From Ponticoccus alexandrii (GTDB lineage: Bacteria; Pseudomonadota; Alphaproteobacteria; Rhodobacterales; Rhodobacteraceae): DNA of 64,000 bases. The stretch lies in NCBI RefSeq assembly GCF_016806125.1, contig NZ_CP047166.1, positions 1,302,001-1,366,000 of the forward strand, written 5' to 3'. This document shows, piece after piece, positions 27,378 to 36,411 of the stretch. The notes beneath the pieces were generated by a model. It ran no database searches. It saw only the letters and a program-made list of their open reading frames with translations, and was not told the DNA's origin. Position numbers and translations under genes: made by a program. How positions within the stretch are numbered: the first letter of the stretch is position 1; every line of letters begins with the position of its first letter.

Positions 27378-29198
27378 TCACTCTTCCATGGCTTCCAACT
27401 GGTCGATGAAGCCTTCGATCTTCGAAAGGCCCTTGTCCCAGAAGGTCGGGTCGGTGGCGTCCAGCCCGAAGGGTTCCAGAAGCGCCTTGTGGTGCTTCGA
27501 CCCGCCCGCCTTGAGCATGTCGAAGTACTTGTCCTGAAAGCCCTCGGGCTGTTCCTGGTAGGCAGCGTAGAGCGCGTTCACGAGGCCGTCGCCGAAGGCA
27601 TAGGCGTAGACGTAGAAGGGCGAGTGCACGAAGTGCGGTATGTAGGCCCAGAAGGTCTCGTACCCTTCCATGAAGTCGAAGGCCTCGCCGAGGCTTTCGG
27701 CTTGCACCGACATCCAGAGCGCGTTGATGTCCTCTGGGGTCAGTTCGCCGCCGCGCCGGGCGTCGTGCAGCTTGCACTCGAAGTCGTAGAAGGCGATCTG
27801 GCGCACGACCGTGTTGATCATGTCCTCGACCTTGCCCGCCAGAAGGACCTTGCGCTCCTTGTCGGTCTTGGCGTTCTCCAGCATGCGCTGGAAGGTCAGC
27901 ATCTCGCCGAAGACAGAGGCCGTCTCGGCCAGCGTCAGCGGCGTCGACGACAGCATCTCGCCCTGACCGGCGGCCAGCACCTGATGGACGCCGTGGCCCA
28001 GTTCATGCGCCAGCGTCATCACGTCGCGCGGTTTGCCGAGGTAGTTCAGCATCACGTAGGGGTGGACGTCGGTCACGGTGGGGTGGGCGAAGGCGCCGGG
28101 GGCCTTGCCGGGCTTCACCGGCGCGTCGATCCAGCCCTTGTCGAAGAAGGGCTGTGCGAGGTCTCCCATGCGCGGATCGAAGGCAGTGTAGGCATTCATC
28201 ACCGTCTCGCGGGCCTCGTCCCAGGACACGGTGCGGGTGGTTTCCATCGGCAGCGGCGCGTTGCGGTCCCAGACCTGCATGCGGTCGAGACCCAGCCACT
28301 TGCGCTTCAACTCGTAGTAGCGGTGCGAGAGGCGCGGGTAGGCGTTCACGACCGCGTTGCGCAGGGCCTCGACGACCTCGGGCTCGACGTCGTTTGACAG
28401 GTGGCGGCCCATCTGCGGCGTGGGCATCCCGCGCCAGCGGTCGAGCACTTCCTTCTCCTTGGCCTGCGTGTTGTGGACGCGGGCGAAGGTCTTGATGTTG
28501 GCGGCGAAGACGCGGGCCAGTTCGCGGGCGGCGGCCTCGCGCTTCGACCTGTCCTGCTCGGTCAGGAAGTTCAGCGTCGACTCGATGTTCAGCTCTTCGC
28601 CGTCCACCTCGAAGGTCAGTCCCGCAATGGTCTCGTCGAAGAGACGCTCCCACGCGTCGCCGACGACGCCGAGGTCGTGGAGGAACTTCTCCAGCTCGTC
28701 GGAAAGCTGGTAGGGCTTCATCGCGCGCTGGCGGTCGAAGGCGGGCTTGTAGCGGGCCAGCTCGTCATTGGCGGCGAAGAGGTCGGCGTAGTGGTCTTCG
28801 GGCAGGCGGTTGATCTCCAGCGAGAAGAAGACCAGCGGCGTGGTGTAGTTGGTGATCTTTTCCTGACAGTCGGAGAGGAACTTGGCGCGCTCGGCGTCCA
28901 TGGTCATCTGGTAGTAGCGCAGGCCCGCGAAGGACATGATGCGGCCCGCGATGGCGCCGATCTTTTCGTTGCGCTGCACCAGCGTCAGGAATTCACCGGC
29001 GTCCAGCGTATCCAGCTTGCCCTCGTAGTCAGTGGCGAAGCTGCGGCAGGCGTCCTCGAGCCAGTCGAGGTCCCGCTTCAGGTCCGCCGCATCCGGCGAG
29101 GCGTAGAGGTCGGAGAGGTCCCATTCGGGCAGGTCGCCGAGGTTCTTGCCCCCGGCGGAGGCATTGGCGTCGCGGGGAAGGGTGGGGGTATAGCGCAT
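27378..29198 (-). CDS. pepF: M3-family oligoendopeptidase F
   Basis: Cytoplasmic zinc metallopeptidase of 606 residues that degrades short peptides. The zinc site is HELGHGVHQ (HExxH form), with the downstream metal ligand Glu in TLAETASVFGEM, both characteristic of the M3B PepF family. The N-terminal part (LPEWDLSDLYASPDAADLKR) is the usual PepF start. It is monocistronic and convergent with the preceding genes. Confidence 0.94.
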   Translation of the reverse strand: MRYTPTLPRDANASAGGKNLGDLPEWDLSDLYASPDAADLKRDLDWLEDACRSFATDYEGKLDTLDAGEFLTLVQRNEKIGAIAGRIMSFAGLRYYQMTMDAERAKFLSDCQEKITNYTTPLVFFSLEINRLPEDHYADLFAANDELARYKPAFDRQRAMKPYQLSDELEKFLHDLGVVGDAWERLFDETIAGLTFEVDGEELNIESTLNFLTEQDRSKREAAARELARVFAANIKTFARVHNTQAKEKEVLDRWRGMPTPQMGRHLSNDVEPEVVEALRNAVVNAYPRLSHRYYELKRKWLGLDRMQVWDRNAPLPMETTRTVSWDEARETVMNAYTAFDPRMGDLAQPFFDKGWIDAPVKPGKAPGAFAHPTVTDVHPYVMLNYLGKPRDVMTLAHELGHGVHQVLAAGQGEMLSSTPLTLAETASVFGEMLTFQRMLENAKTDKERKVLLAGKVEDMINTVVRQIAFYDFECKLHDARRGGELTPEDINALWMSVQAESLGEAFDFMEGYETFWAYIPHFVHSPFYVYAYAFGDGLVNALYAAYQEQPEGFQDKYFDMLKAGGSKHHKALLEPFGLDATDPTFWDKGLSKIEGFIDQLEAMEE

Positions 29199-29358
29199 GT
29201 CGGCCTCTTTCTCTCGTTTCCCCTGACATAGGGGGCGCGGGGCGGGCAGGGCAAGCGCGGGGCCGATACTTTTGGCGCTGTTTCCGCAGAAAGGGGTTCT
29301 GTGCGGGGCCGCGCCGTGGCTAGGATGGCGGGAAGGAATTCACAGGGAGGATTGAAGG

Positions 29359-30342
29359 ATGGCAAGCAATGCACTGGTCTATGGCGCAGGCGGCGGGGTC
29401 GTCGGGCTGCTGATCGGGCTCTTCGCGGGAAGCGGCGGCCCGAGCCAAGAGGACATGAGCGCGGCGGTCACCGGCGCGATGCGCCCCGCGCAGGAGGCCA
29501 GCGCCACCGCCGCGCAATCGACCGCTGACGCGCTGGCGGCGCTGGATGCCCGGCTGGCGGCCATCGAAGAGGGCATGGCCGCCAACGCGCCCGACATGGA
29601 GGCGCTGAAGACCGCGATCTCGGAAGAGGTCTCGGCGGCGGTCGGCGGCGTGCAGAGCGCCCTGAGCGAAGAGATCGCGGCCACCGGCAAGGCGCAGTCC
29701 ACGCGTCTCGACGAGGCGCTGGGGCAGATCAGCGAGGGCATGGCGGAAAGCGCCCGCGTGGCGGCGGCGGCGGTGGCCTCTGCGGTGCCCGGGGCCTCGG
29801 GCGAGGCAACGGCTGCGGGCGACACGACGGTCTCCGAGGCGCTGGGCGTGGGCCAGACGGCGCTCTTTGCCGATGGCAAGGTGCGGGTCTTCGTGTCGCG
29901 CATCGACCCCGAGGGCGGGTCGGTCGTGCTGGCCTTCAAGGGCGAGCAGGTGACGCTGGGCTCCGGCGGGTCGGTGAAGGTCGCGCTGGGCGGCGGATCC
30001 TGCACGGTCTCGGTCATGGGGCTGTCGGAAAACGGCGTGACGCTGGGCTCCGACTGCGACGCGGCGGCCGAGGCACCCGAGGAAGAGGAGGCCGCGAACG
30101 TGGCCCCCGAGGACGGCGTGCGCCCGGGCAGTTCCATCGGGCTGGCTGACGGCGTGCTGCGGGTCTTTGTGGCCTCGCTGGATGCCGAAGCGGCGACGGC
30201 GCGGATCGCCATCAACGGGGTGCAGACCTACGTGGTGGCCTCCGGCGAGTCGGTCGAGGTGCCGAGCGGAGAGCAGACCTGCACGGTGACCGTGACCGGC
30301 GTCGGCAATGGCATGGTCGGGCTGGAAGGCTCCTGCGGCTGA
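29359..30342 (+). CDS. Membrane-anchored protein with coiled coil and duplicated C-terminal domain
   Basis: This 327-residue product has an N-terminal Gly-rich membrane segment (about 6-24), a long Ala/Glu-rich, probably coiled-coil region (30-150), then two tandem copies of a beta-rich domain of about 65 residues. The first (about 168-232) includes LFADGKVRVFVSRID and GGSCTVSVMG; the second (about 257-327) includes GLADGVLRVFVASLD and GEQTCTVTVTG. Each copy carries a Cys pair at equivalent positions, probably an intradomain disulfide in the periplasm. No known family is recognised. GGAGGATTG precedes the start. Confidence 0.72.
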   Translation: MASNALVYGAGGGVVGLLIGLFAGSGGPSQEDMSAAVTGAMRPAQEASATAAQSTADALAALDARLAAIEEGMAANAPDMEALKTAISEEVSAAVGGVQSALSEEIAATGKAQSTRLDEALGQISEGMAESARVAAAAVASAVPGASGEATAAGDTTVSEALGVGQTALFADGKVRVFVSRIDPEGGSVVLAFKGEQVTLGSGGSVKVALGGGSCTVSVMGLSENGVTLGSDCDAAAEAPEEEEAANVAPEDGVRPGSSIGLADGVLRVFVASLDAEAATARIAINGVQTYVVASGESVEVPSGEQTCTVTVTGVGNGMVGLEGSCG

Positions 30343-30646
30343 GGCGTTTCGCCCGGCCTTGCGGCCGGGCGACCGACCGGGGGCTTCGCCCCCGGACCCC
30401 CAAGGTACTTCAAGACCAAAGAAGAGGGGCGGTTTCGAGCGCGTGTGATTTGAGGCGCCGGGGTGGCTTCCCGCCGGGGCGCTGAGGTGTTTGGAAACCG
30501 AAGAAGGGGGGCTGGAGTGTTTGGCCGTTCGGGCCCACTGGGCATTGGAGAGACCAAGGAAGGGGCGGCCCCGTTGGGGAGCGGGAGCGCCTTGTCTTTA
30601 GGGGCGGATAGTGGCGGCTTGACGGTGTCCTTGGCAGTGGCGGGCG
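30343..30646. other. Hairpins and dispersed-motif copies between convergent genes
   Basis: Right after the stop codon, CGCCCGGCC and GGCCGGGCG form a strong stem (30349-30372), followed by CCGGGGGC/GCCCCCGG (30377-30395), then a dispersed-motif copy at 30404-30427 (GGTACTTCAAGACCAAAGAA), a second at 30484-30507 (GAGGTGTTTGGAAACCGAAG) and a degenerate third near 30540-30565. The hairpins likely terminate the upstream gene. No coding potential is seen. Confidence 0.6.
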
Positions 30647-31519
30647 TCAGAACCGTTGGTTCAGCGACAGGTGCCAGGCGCTGCCGCCGGTGTCGCTGTC
30701 GGTGCCTGAGAGGATCGCGCTCGTTTCGGGGCGGAACCTGTATTCCGCCGCCAGTCCCCATGCGTCGTCGCGGCCCTCGCGCGTGACCTCTCCGAAAGCC
30801 GAGAGGTCCAGCCGGTCCGTCGCCCGCCAGAGCAGGTCCAGCGCCAGCGCGTCGTCGCGGTCGTTGCCGTCCGGCATCAGCCATGTCACCCCGGCGCCCA
30901 CCTGCGGGGCGAGGTCCACGCGACCGCCGATCTTGGAATCCACCCGCTCGGGGCCGTCGTGCTCGCGCACCGCCTCGACGGCGGCGGCCAGCGACCAGCC
31001 CGCGCCCTCGTGCGACAGGGCGGCGGAGAACACGTCGAAGCCGCCCTTGTCGTCGCTGTGGGCCGAGACCCACCAGCGCATCGGCCCCCGATCGCCCTCT
31101 GCCGAGAGGCCGAAGGGCACGGCGGTGGCGCGCATCGCCTCGACCGTGGCATGGGAGCGCGAATATTCGATCCGCTCGTAGGCCAGCAGGGGCGCGGCAC
31201 GCTCGAAGACCGAGGGCAGCACCGCGTCGTAGGCAGGCCGCACGACGCCGAGGCGAAAACGGTCGTCCCAGGCCAGCGCGGCATAGGTTTCATGCGGGCG
31301 CTTGCCCTCGAGCACGATCATGTAGGTGCCAAGCTCGAAGCTGAGCGGCACGCGGCGGGTCAGCGGCACCGCCAGCGTCGCGTCGACCATGCCGACGGCC
31401 TGCGCCCGGTCGAGGCTGGTCGCCCCCAGCGCAAGTGTCCTGTCGAAGGAGAGACCCTGCGCGAGGGCAGGCAGCGGGGCCAGAAGGGCAAGCGAAACGG
31501 AGAGGACTCGCAAAGGCAT
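30647..31519 (-). CDS. Porin-like outer membrane protein, uncharacterised
   Basis: The 290-residue product has a signal peptide (about 1-21, LAPLPALAQG). The mature protein is composed of alternating polar/hydrophobic beta strands separated by short turns and ends in a C-terminal Phe (HLSLNQRF), the signal recognised by the BAM machinery, so it is probably an outer-membrane beta barrel of about 14 strands. No specific family is recognised. The ATG at 31519 gives the signal peptide directly; the longer frame to 31573 does not. Confidence 0.7.
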   Translation of the reverse strand: MPLRVLSVSLALLAPLPALAQGLSFDRTLALGATSLDRAQAVGMVDATLAVPLTRRVPLSFELGTYMIVLEGKRPHETYAALAWDDRFRLGVVRPAYDAVLPSVFERAAPLLAYERIEYSRSHATVEAMRATAVPFGLSAEGDRGPMRWWVSAHSDDKGGFDVFSAALSHEGAGWSLAAAVEAVREHDGPERVDSKIGGRVDLAPQVGAGVTWLMPDGNDRDDALALDLLWRATDRLDLSAFGEVTREGRDDAWGLAAEYRFRPETSAILSGTDSDTGGSAWHLSLNQRF

Positions 31520-31630
31520 TGGAAGGCGTCTTTCGATCTGTTTGGGTGTCAGGGTTCCATGCAGTCGCAGCATTTGCCAGTCCGTAATGCCGGACAGGGC
31601 GCGCTTTGCGGGCGGCTGTGGCCGCGCTGC

Positions 31631-33223
31631 TCAGGCATATTGGGCAAGGATCTGGCGCAGGTCGTCGAGGGTATTGGCCTCGTCCACCGGCTTGTCGTGG
31701 CGCCAGCGGGACATGCGCGGAAAGCGCAGGGCGATGCCGGACTTGTGGCGCGGGCTTTCGTGGATGCCCTCGAAGGCGATCTCGAAGACATGCTCGGGCT
31801 TGACCTGCCGCACCGGGCCGAAGCGCTGCAGCGTGTTGCGCCGGACCCAAGCGGTGATCTTGTTGAACTCTTCGTCGGTCAGGCCCGAGTAGGCCCTGGT
31901 GAAGGGCACGAGGCCGTTGCCGTCGCGCACCGCGAAGGTGAAGTCGGTAAAGAGATTGGCGCGCCGCCCCGACCCCTGCTGCGCGTAGATCAGCACCGCG
32001 TCCACCGTCAGCGGGTCGAGCTTCCATTTCCACCAGTCGCCCTTCTTGCGACCCGAAAGATAGGGCGAGTCCTTGCGTTTCAGCATGACGCCCTCGGCGC
32101 GGCGGTTGCGGGCCTCGGCGCGGGTGCCGGCCAGCGCGGGCCAATCGTCGAAGGCGATGACCGGCGAGAGGCGAACGGGGGCGTCCTCGGGGAGCGGTTT
32201 CAGTAGTGTCTCCAGCGTCGCGCGGCGCTCCGCCATGGGCGTGGCGCGCAGGTCGCGGTCGCCGTGTTCCAGAAGGTCGTAGGCCAGCAGGACGACCGGC
32301 GCCTCCTTCAGCAGCTTCTTCGGCACGGTCTTGCGCCCGATGCGCGGTTGCAGCGCGTTGAAGGGCATCGGCTGCGCGCCGTCCCAGGCCACGATCTCGC
32401 CGTCCAGGACGGTGCCGGGGGGCAGGAAGTCGCGGGCGCGGGCGAATTCCGGAAAGCGGTCGGTGATCAGTTCCTCGCCGCGCGACCAGAGGTGGTGGCC
32501 CGCCTCGCGCAGCAGCAACTGGCCGCGGATGCCGTCCCACTTCCACTCGGCCTGCCAGTCGGCGGGCGCCCCCAGCGTCTCGGGCGCGTCCTCCAGCTGG
32601 TAGGCGAGATAGAAGGGGTAGGGTCGGCTGTCGTCGGCCTCGGGGTCTTCGGCCTCGATCAGGGCGTGCCAGGTGGTGGTCTCGGGCGTCCAGCCGCCCA
32701 TCAGCTTGTGCGCCAGAACCGGCTCGTCCTGCCCGGTGGCCATGGCCAGCGCGCGGGTCATCAGCTTGCGGCTGACGCCGATGCGAAAGCCGCCGGTGAT
32801 GAGCTTGTTGAAGAGGAAGCGCTCGGTCGTGTCGAGCTGGTCCCATGCGTCGAGGATCGGGGCGGTCCGTTGCTCTTGCGGCAGGTCGTGCAGCGCGCGC
32901 AGCGTCTCGATCCAGTGCGTCAGGCTGCGGTCGGAGCGGCGCGAGGGCGGCGGCAGCACCTGCGCGATGGTCTCGGCCAGATCGCCGACGATCGGGTGGC
33001 ATTCCTCGATCAGCCAGAGCGGCAGGCCCGCGCGCTCTGCCGCGAGGGTCCGGAGCTGCGTGGTGTTGATGGCGCGGCGCGGACGGCGGCCCGAGAACAG
33101 CGCCACGCACCAGAGCTTGTCCGTGTCCGGGGCCTGTGTGAAATACTCGGCCAGCGCCGCCGTCTTCACGGTGGTCTTTGTGGTCTGGTCCACGGCGTTG
33201 AAGAGCGCGGCAAAGCGTTTCAC
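31631..33223 (-). CDS. ATP-dependent DNA ligase, exonuclease-associated type
   Basis: The 530-residue product is a bacterial ATP-dependent ligase of the LigB/LigC-like group. The adenylation motif is KWDG with the nucleophile Lys228 in EWKWDGIRGQ; further motifs are DGEIVAW (motif III region), EGVMLKRKDSPY (motif IV) and WWKWKLDP (motif V), with a helical DNA-binding N-terminus (1-200) and an OB-fold C-terminus. The GTG at 33223 overlaps the stop of the upstream exonuclease gene by 4 bases (GTGA), so the two are co-translated. Such pairs are thought to act in DNA repair, perhaps stationary-phase end joining. Confidence 0.92.
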   Translation of the reverse strand: MKRFAALFNAVDQTTKTTVKTAALAEYFTQAPDTDKLWCVALFSGRRPRRAINTTQLRTLAAERAGLPLWLIEECHPIVGDLAETIAQVLPPPSRRSDRSLTHWIETLRALHDLPQEQRTAPILDAWDQLDTTERFLFNKLITGGFRIGVSRKLMTRALAMATGQDEPVLAHKLMGGWTPETTTWHALIEAEDPEADDSRPYPFYLAYQLEDAPETLGAPADWQAEWKWDGIRGQLLLREAGHHLWSRGEELITDRFPEFARARDFLPPGTVLDGEIVAWDGAQPMPFNALQPRIGRKTVPKKLLKEAPVVLLAYDLLEHGDRDLRATPMAERRATLETLLKPLPEDAPVRLSPVIAFDDWPALAGTRAEARNRRAEGVMLKRKDSPYLSGRKKGDWWKWKLDPLTVDAVLIYAQQGSGRRANLFTDFTFAVRDGNGLVPFTRAYSGLTDEEFNKITAWVRRNTLQRFGPVRQVKPEHVFEIAFEGIHESPRHKSGIALRFPRMSRWRHDKPVDEANTLDDLRQILAQYA

Positions 33224-34230
33224 GCGGCCTCCTCCGCGCCGTCGTCCTCTTCGCCGCCGAACTCCGTCGGGACGACGCGGGCGGTGTAGCCCTGCTCGGA
33301 CAGGTGGCGGGCGAAGATGTCGGTGTAACCATGCGTGGTGTAGATGTGCTCGGCGCCGGTGGCGGCGATGGCCTCCTGAAGGCCGGGCCAGTCGGCGTGA
33401 TCCGACAGCACGAAGCCCCGGTCCATGGCGCGCCGCCTGCGGATGCCGCGCAGCTGCATCCATCCCGAGGCGAAGCCGGTGGCCGAGGGCCGGAAGCGCC
33501 GCGCCCATTGACTGCCAAGCGCCGAGGGCGGCGCCAGCACCAGCGCCCCGGGATGGGCCTTGAGGTCCAGGTCGGGCGTCACCCGCAGCGTCTCGGGCAG
33601 GGCATAGCCCTGTGCGCGCAACACGGCGTTGGTCGCTTCGACGGCGCCATGGGTCAGGATCGGGGCGACGGGGTCGAGCAGCGACAACACGCGCTGCGCC
33701 TTGCCAAGGCTGTAGGCGCCCAGCAGCGAGAACTTGCCCGCGGCGGCATTGGCGGCCCACCACGCGTTGATCTCGCGCGCCACCTCGGCCTGATCGGGCC
33801 ATGTGAAGACCGGCAGGCCGAAGGTGCATTCGGTGACGAAATGCTGACAGGGCACCGGCTCGAAGGCTTCGCAGAACCCGTCGCGCGCGGTCTTGTAGTC
33901 GCCCGAAACCACCCAGACCTCAGACCCGGCAGAGACCCGGATCTGCGCCGAGCCGGGCAGGTGGCCCGCCGGGTGGAACGATACCTCGGCCCCGCCGATG
34001 CGCCGCACCGCGCCGTAGCCGATGCCTTCGGCTTCGATCTCGCCCAGCCGGTGGCGCATGACCGGAAGCGCCGCCTCGGTGGCAAGGTAGCGCCGGTGCC
34101 CGGGGCGGGCGTGATCCGCATGGCCATGGGTGATCAGCGCCCGGTCCACGGGGCGCCATGGGTCGATGTAGAAATCGCCCGCGGGGCAATAGATGCCCCG
34201 CTCGGTGAAGGTCAGAACGGGATCGGCCAT
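33220..34230 (-). CDS. Ligase-associated DNA exonuclease (metallo-beta-lactamase fold)
   Basis: The 336-residue product has the metal-binding HGHADH (35-40), the later ligand regions FHPAGHLPGS and VSGDYK, and the C-terminal SDHADW of the SNM1/beta-CASP-like exonucleases found beside ATP-dependent ligases (the TIGR04122 type). It probably trims DNA ends for the ligase encoded just downstream, with which it overlaps by 4 bases. In many bacteria this pair lies with an Lhr-type helicase and a PdeM-like phosphoesterase; neither is adjacent here. Confidence 0.92.
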   Translation of the reverse strand: MADPVLTFTERGIYCPAGDFYIDPWRPVDRALITHGHADHARPGHRRYLATEAALPVMRHRLGEIEAEGIGYGAVRRIGGAEVSFHPAGHLPGSAQIRVSAGSEVWVVSGDYKTARDGFCEAFEPVPCQHFVTECTFGLPVFTWPDQAEVAREINAWWAANAAAGKFSLLGAYSLGKAQRVLSLLDPVAPILTHGAVEATNAVLRAQGYALPETLRVTPDLDLKAHPGALVLAPPSALGSQWARRFRPSATGFASGWMQLRGIRRRRAMDRGFVLSDHADWPGLQEAIAATGAEHIYTTHGYTDIFARHLSEQGYTARVVPTEFGGEEDDGAEEAA

Positions 34231-34381
34231 GGCGGGAAGCTAGGCGGCGCCCGCCCGGCTTCAATCCCGCCGACGCGCGGCGCACCATGCGGCGAACGCG
34301 CCGTTGGAACAGGCCCACGGCGCAAACCGCCCTAAGCCGGCGGGTTCCCCAATCCGCAATGCGGAGAAAGGGCCTCCCACG

Positions 34382-34407
34382 TTTCTTCTGTCCAGAAATA
34401 TCTCGGG
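34382..34407 (-). repeat. Dispersed intergenic motif, copy (reverse)
   Basis: TTTCTTCTGTCCAGAAATAT then CTCGGG, the reverse complement of the GGTATTT...AAGAAG family, in the gap between the lysophospholipase and exonuclease genes. Confidence 0.5.
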
Positions 34408-34459
34408 GGGCTGCGCAGCAGTGGGGGCAGAGCCCCCTCCGACGCCGCCTCTCGCCCGG

Positions 34460-35422
34460 TCAGGCCCGTAACGCGACCTCTTCCGAGGCCGAGTCGAAAA
34501 GCGCGATCATGTCCTCGTGGACCTGCCCGCGCAGGGCGTCCGCCTCCATCATGACCTCGTGCTCGCCACCCTCGACCATCTCGAGCCGCCCACCGGGCCA
34601 GCGCGCCATCCGGTTGCGGATGCGGTCGACATCGACGATGCGCTCGTTCGTGCCGCAGAAGGTCACGCAGGGCAGATCGGGCGAGGCGCGGCGGTTCAGC
34701 TCCCGCATCTCCGTCAGCGCCTCGTGCAGCCAGTGCAGAGAGGGCCCGCCCAGTTGCAGCTCCGGGATCGCCATGACCTGCCGGCGCATGTAGTCCCACA
34801 TCGCCGGGTCGGTGGTCAGCAGGTTGTCATCGAAAGCGGCGGAGGCGACATAGCTGTCGACCCCGGTGCCCGGCGCGAACATATGCCCCAGCCCGACGGA
34901 TTTGGATAGGCGGCTGACCGCCCATGCGGCGGGCCGCACGGGATTGGCGATGCGGATGCCCCACATCGGCCCGGTGAACACGCAGGAGGCCACCTCCAGC
35001 CCGTCCATCGCCGCGCGCAACCCGATGCAGCCACCCATGGAATGCCCCACCAGGTGCCGCAGCCCAGGCAGCGCCATCTCGTCGGCCAGCGCCACCATGG
35101 CGGCCACGTCGCGCTGATAGTCGCAGAAGAGGCCCACGTGACCGGTGCGCCGATCGGCCAGCATCCGGTCGGCAAGGCCCTGTCCGCGCCAGTCGATGGC
35201 CAGCGTGTGATACCCGGCCTCGGCCAGCACTCGTGCGGTGCGGCCGTATTTCTCGACGTATTCGGTGCGGCCCGGGAACAGCAGGACTGTCCCCCGCTCT
35301 CCCTCTCCGGGGAAGTGGGCCACGCGCAGGCGCAGCCCGTCGGATGCCTTCACCCAGAAGGCGCGGCTGTCCAGCGGTCCCTCGGCGAGGGCGCTGTCGA
35401 AGGGAGCGGGGGTCAGGGCCAT
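34460..35422 (-). CDS. Alpha/beta hydrolase, lysophospholipase (PldB) type
   Basis: The 320-residue product has the nucleophile elbow GHSMGG (126-131, Ser128), the oxyanion region LLFPGRTEYVEKYGR (about 47-61) with the RTEYVEKY signature of the PldB/monoglyceride-lipase group, and a late catalytic His in GGEHEVMME (His about 287). It probably hydrolyses lysophospholipids or monoacylglycerols. Its ATG shares a base with the stop of the upstream SCP2 gene, indicating a two-gene lipid-related operon. Confidence 0.87.
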   Translation of the reverse strand: MALTPAPFDSALAEGPLDSRAFWVKASDGLRLRVAHFPGEGERGTVLLFPGRTEYVEKYGRTARVLAEAGYHTLAIDWRGQGLADRMLADRRTGHVGLFCDYQRDVAAMVALADEMALPGLRHLVGHSMGGCIGLRAAMDGLEVASCVFTGPMWGIRIANPVRPAAWAVSRLSKSVGLGHMFAPGTGVDSYVASAAFDDNLLTTDPAMWDYMRRQVMAIPELQLGGPSLHWLHEALTEMRELNRRASPDLPCVTFCGTNERIVDVDRIRNRMARWPGGRLEMVEGGEHEVMMEADALRGQVHEDMIALFDSASEEVALRA

Positions 35423-35712
35423 CAGCTCAGGACCTGCGCCAGACGCATGGCGGCGGACATGTCGCCGTCGACCGCCAGCTTGCCCGACATGAAGGCGCTG
35501 GTGGGGTCCAGATCGCCGGACAGGATCGCCTCGAAGGTTTCCTGCGACGCGGTCAGGGTCACGTCTGCGGCCTCGTCGCCGGCATGCGCGCCGTTTTCGT
35601 CGATGATCAGGCTGCCCTCATCCTCGATCACGAATTTCGCGGTGCCGTCAAAGCCGTCTCCGGCCATCTTGGCATTCAGCGCAGTCACGGCAGCGCTTAC
35701 GGTATCGCTCAT
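35422..35712 (-). CDS. SCP2 sterol-binding domain protein
   Basis: A 96-residue single-domain protein of the SCP2 family (lipid- or acyl-CoA-binding fold), with the characteristic ADVTLTASQETFEAILSGDL and GKLAVDGDMSAAMRL segments. It binds hydrophobic ligands in the cytoplasm; the specific ligand is unknown. Its stop overlaps the start of the lysophospholipase gene by one base, which suggests that both act in lipid turnover. Confidence 0.9.
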   Translation of the reverse strand: MSDTVSAAVTALNAKMAGDGFDGTAKFVIEDEGSLIIDENGAHAGDEAADVTLTASQETFEAILSGDLDPTSAFMSGKLAVDGDMSAAMRLAQVLS

Positions 35713-35799
35713 GTGTCTTCCTCAGTCTCTCTCAAAAACGTGCTCTGGCAATGCAGCCTGCATCGGCTACATTACGAACAGGTTATGAGGACGGGTCCC

Positions 35800-36366
35800 A
35801 TGGATTTCAAATCTACCGCCACGGCATTTCTGGCCGTAGTCATGTTTTCCCTACCCTACGCCGCGTCAGCGCAGGCATCGTCGGCGGAGGACCGCGCAGC
35901 GCGGCTGTTGTCCGAGCTTGCAGAGGCCCCCGACGAGATGGCGGCGCGCCGTCTGGAATCGCAGATCGTGGCGGAATGGTCCAAGAGCGGCTCTCCGGCG
36001 ATGGACCTGTTGCTGAAACGCGGCCGCGACGCGCTGGAGGTCGAGAACGTCGAGGGCGCGCTGGAGCATTTCACCGCCCTGACCGATCACGCGCCGGACT
36101 TCGCCGAGGGCTGGCACGGGCTGGCGCTGGCCTATTATCAGGCCGAGATGTTCGGCCCCGCCATGGACGCGCTGGAGCATGTGCTGGTGCTGAACCCGCA
36201 TCACTTCGCGGCGCTCAAGGGTGTGGGGGCGATCAACGAGCAGGTGGGGCGGCATGCCCTTGCCTACGACGCCTATCAGCGCGTACTGGAAATGCGGCCG
36301 CACGACGAGGATACCCTTGGCGCGATAAAGCGGCTGGAAGGCGAAGTCATGGGCGTGACGCTCTAG
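35800..36366 (+). CDS. Secreted tetratricopeptide-repeat protein
   Basis: This 188-residue product has a signal peptide (about 1-24, LPYAASAQA) and about three TPR units (about 65-165: DALEVENVEGALEHFTALTD, LALAYYQAEMFGPAMDALEH, GAINEQVGRHALAYDAYQRV), a protein-interaction fold. The ATG at 35800 has GAGG at 35787-35790; an alternative ATG at 35785 would add five residues. It is divergent from the SCP2 operon and precedes the helicase gene by 45 bp. Its partner is unknown. Confidence 0.82.
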   Translation: MDFKSTATAFLAVVMFSLPYAASAQASSAEDRAARLLSELAEAPDEMAARRLESQIVAEWSKSGSPAMDLLLKRGRDALEVENVEGALEHFTALTDHAPDFAEGWHGLALAYYQAEMFGPAMDALEHVLVLNPHHFAALKGVGAINEQVGRHALAYDAYQRVLEMRPHDEDTLGAIKRLEGEVMGVTL

Positions 36367-36411
36367 CGTCTGCCCCGGAATACCCCGTCAGCGGGGCAGG
36401 ATAGGCGGGCA

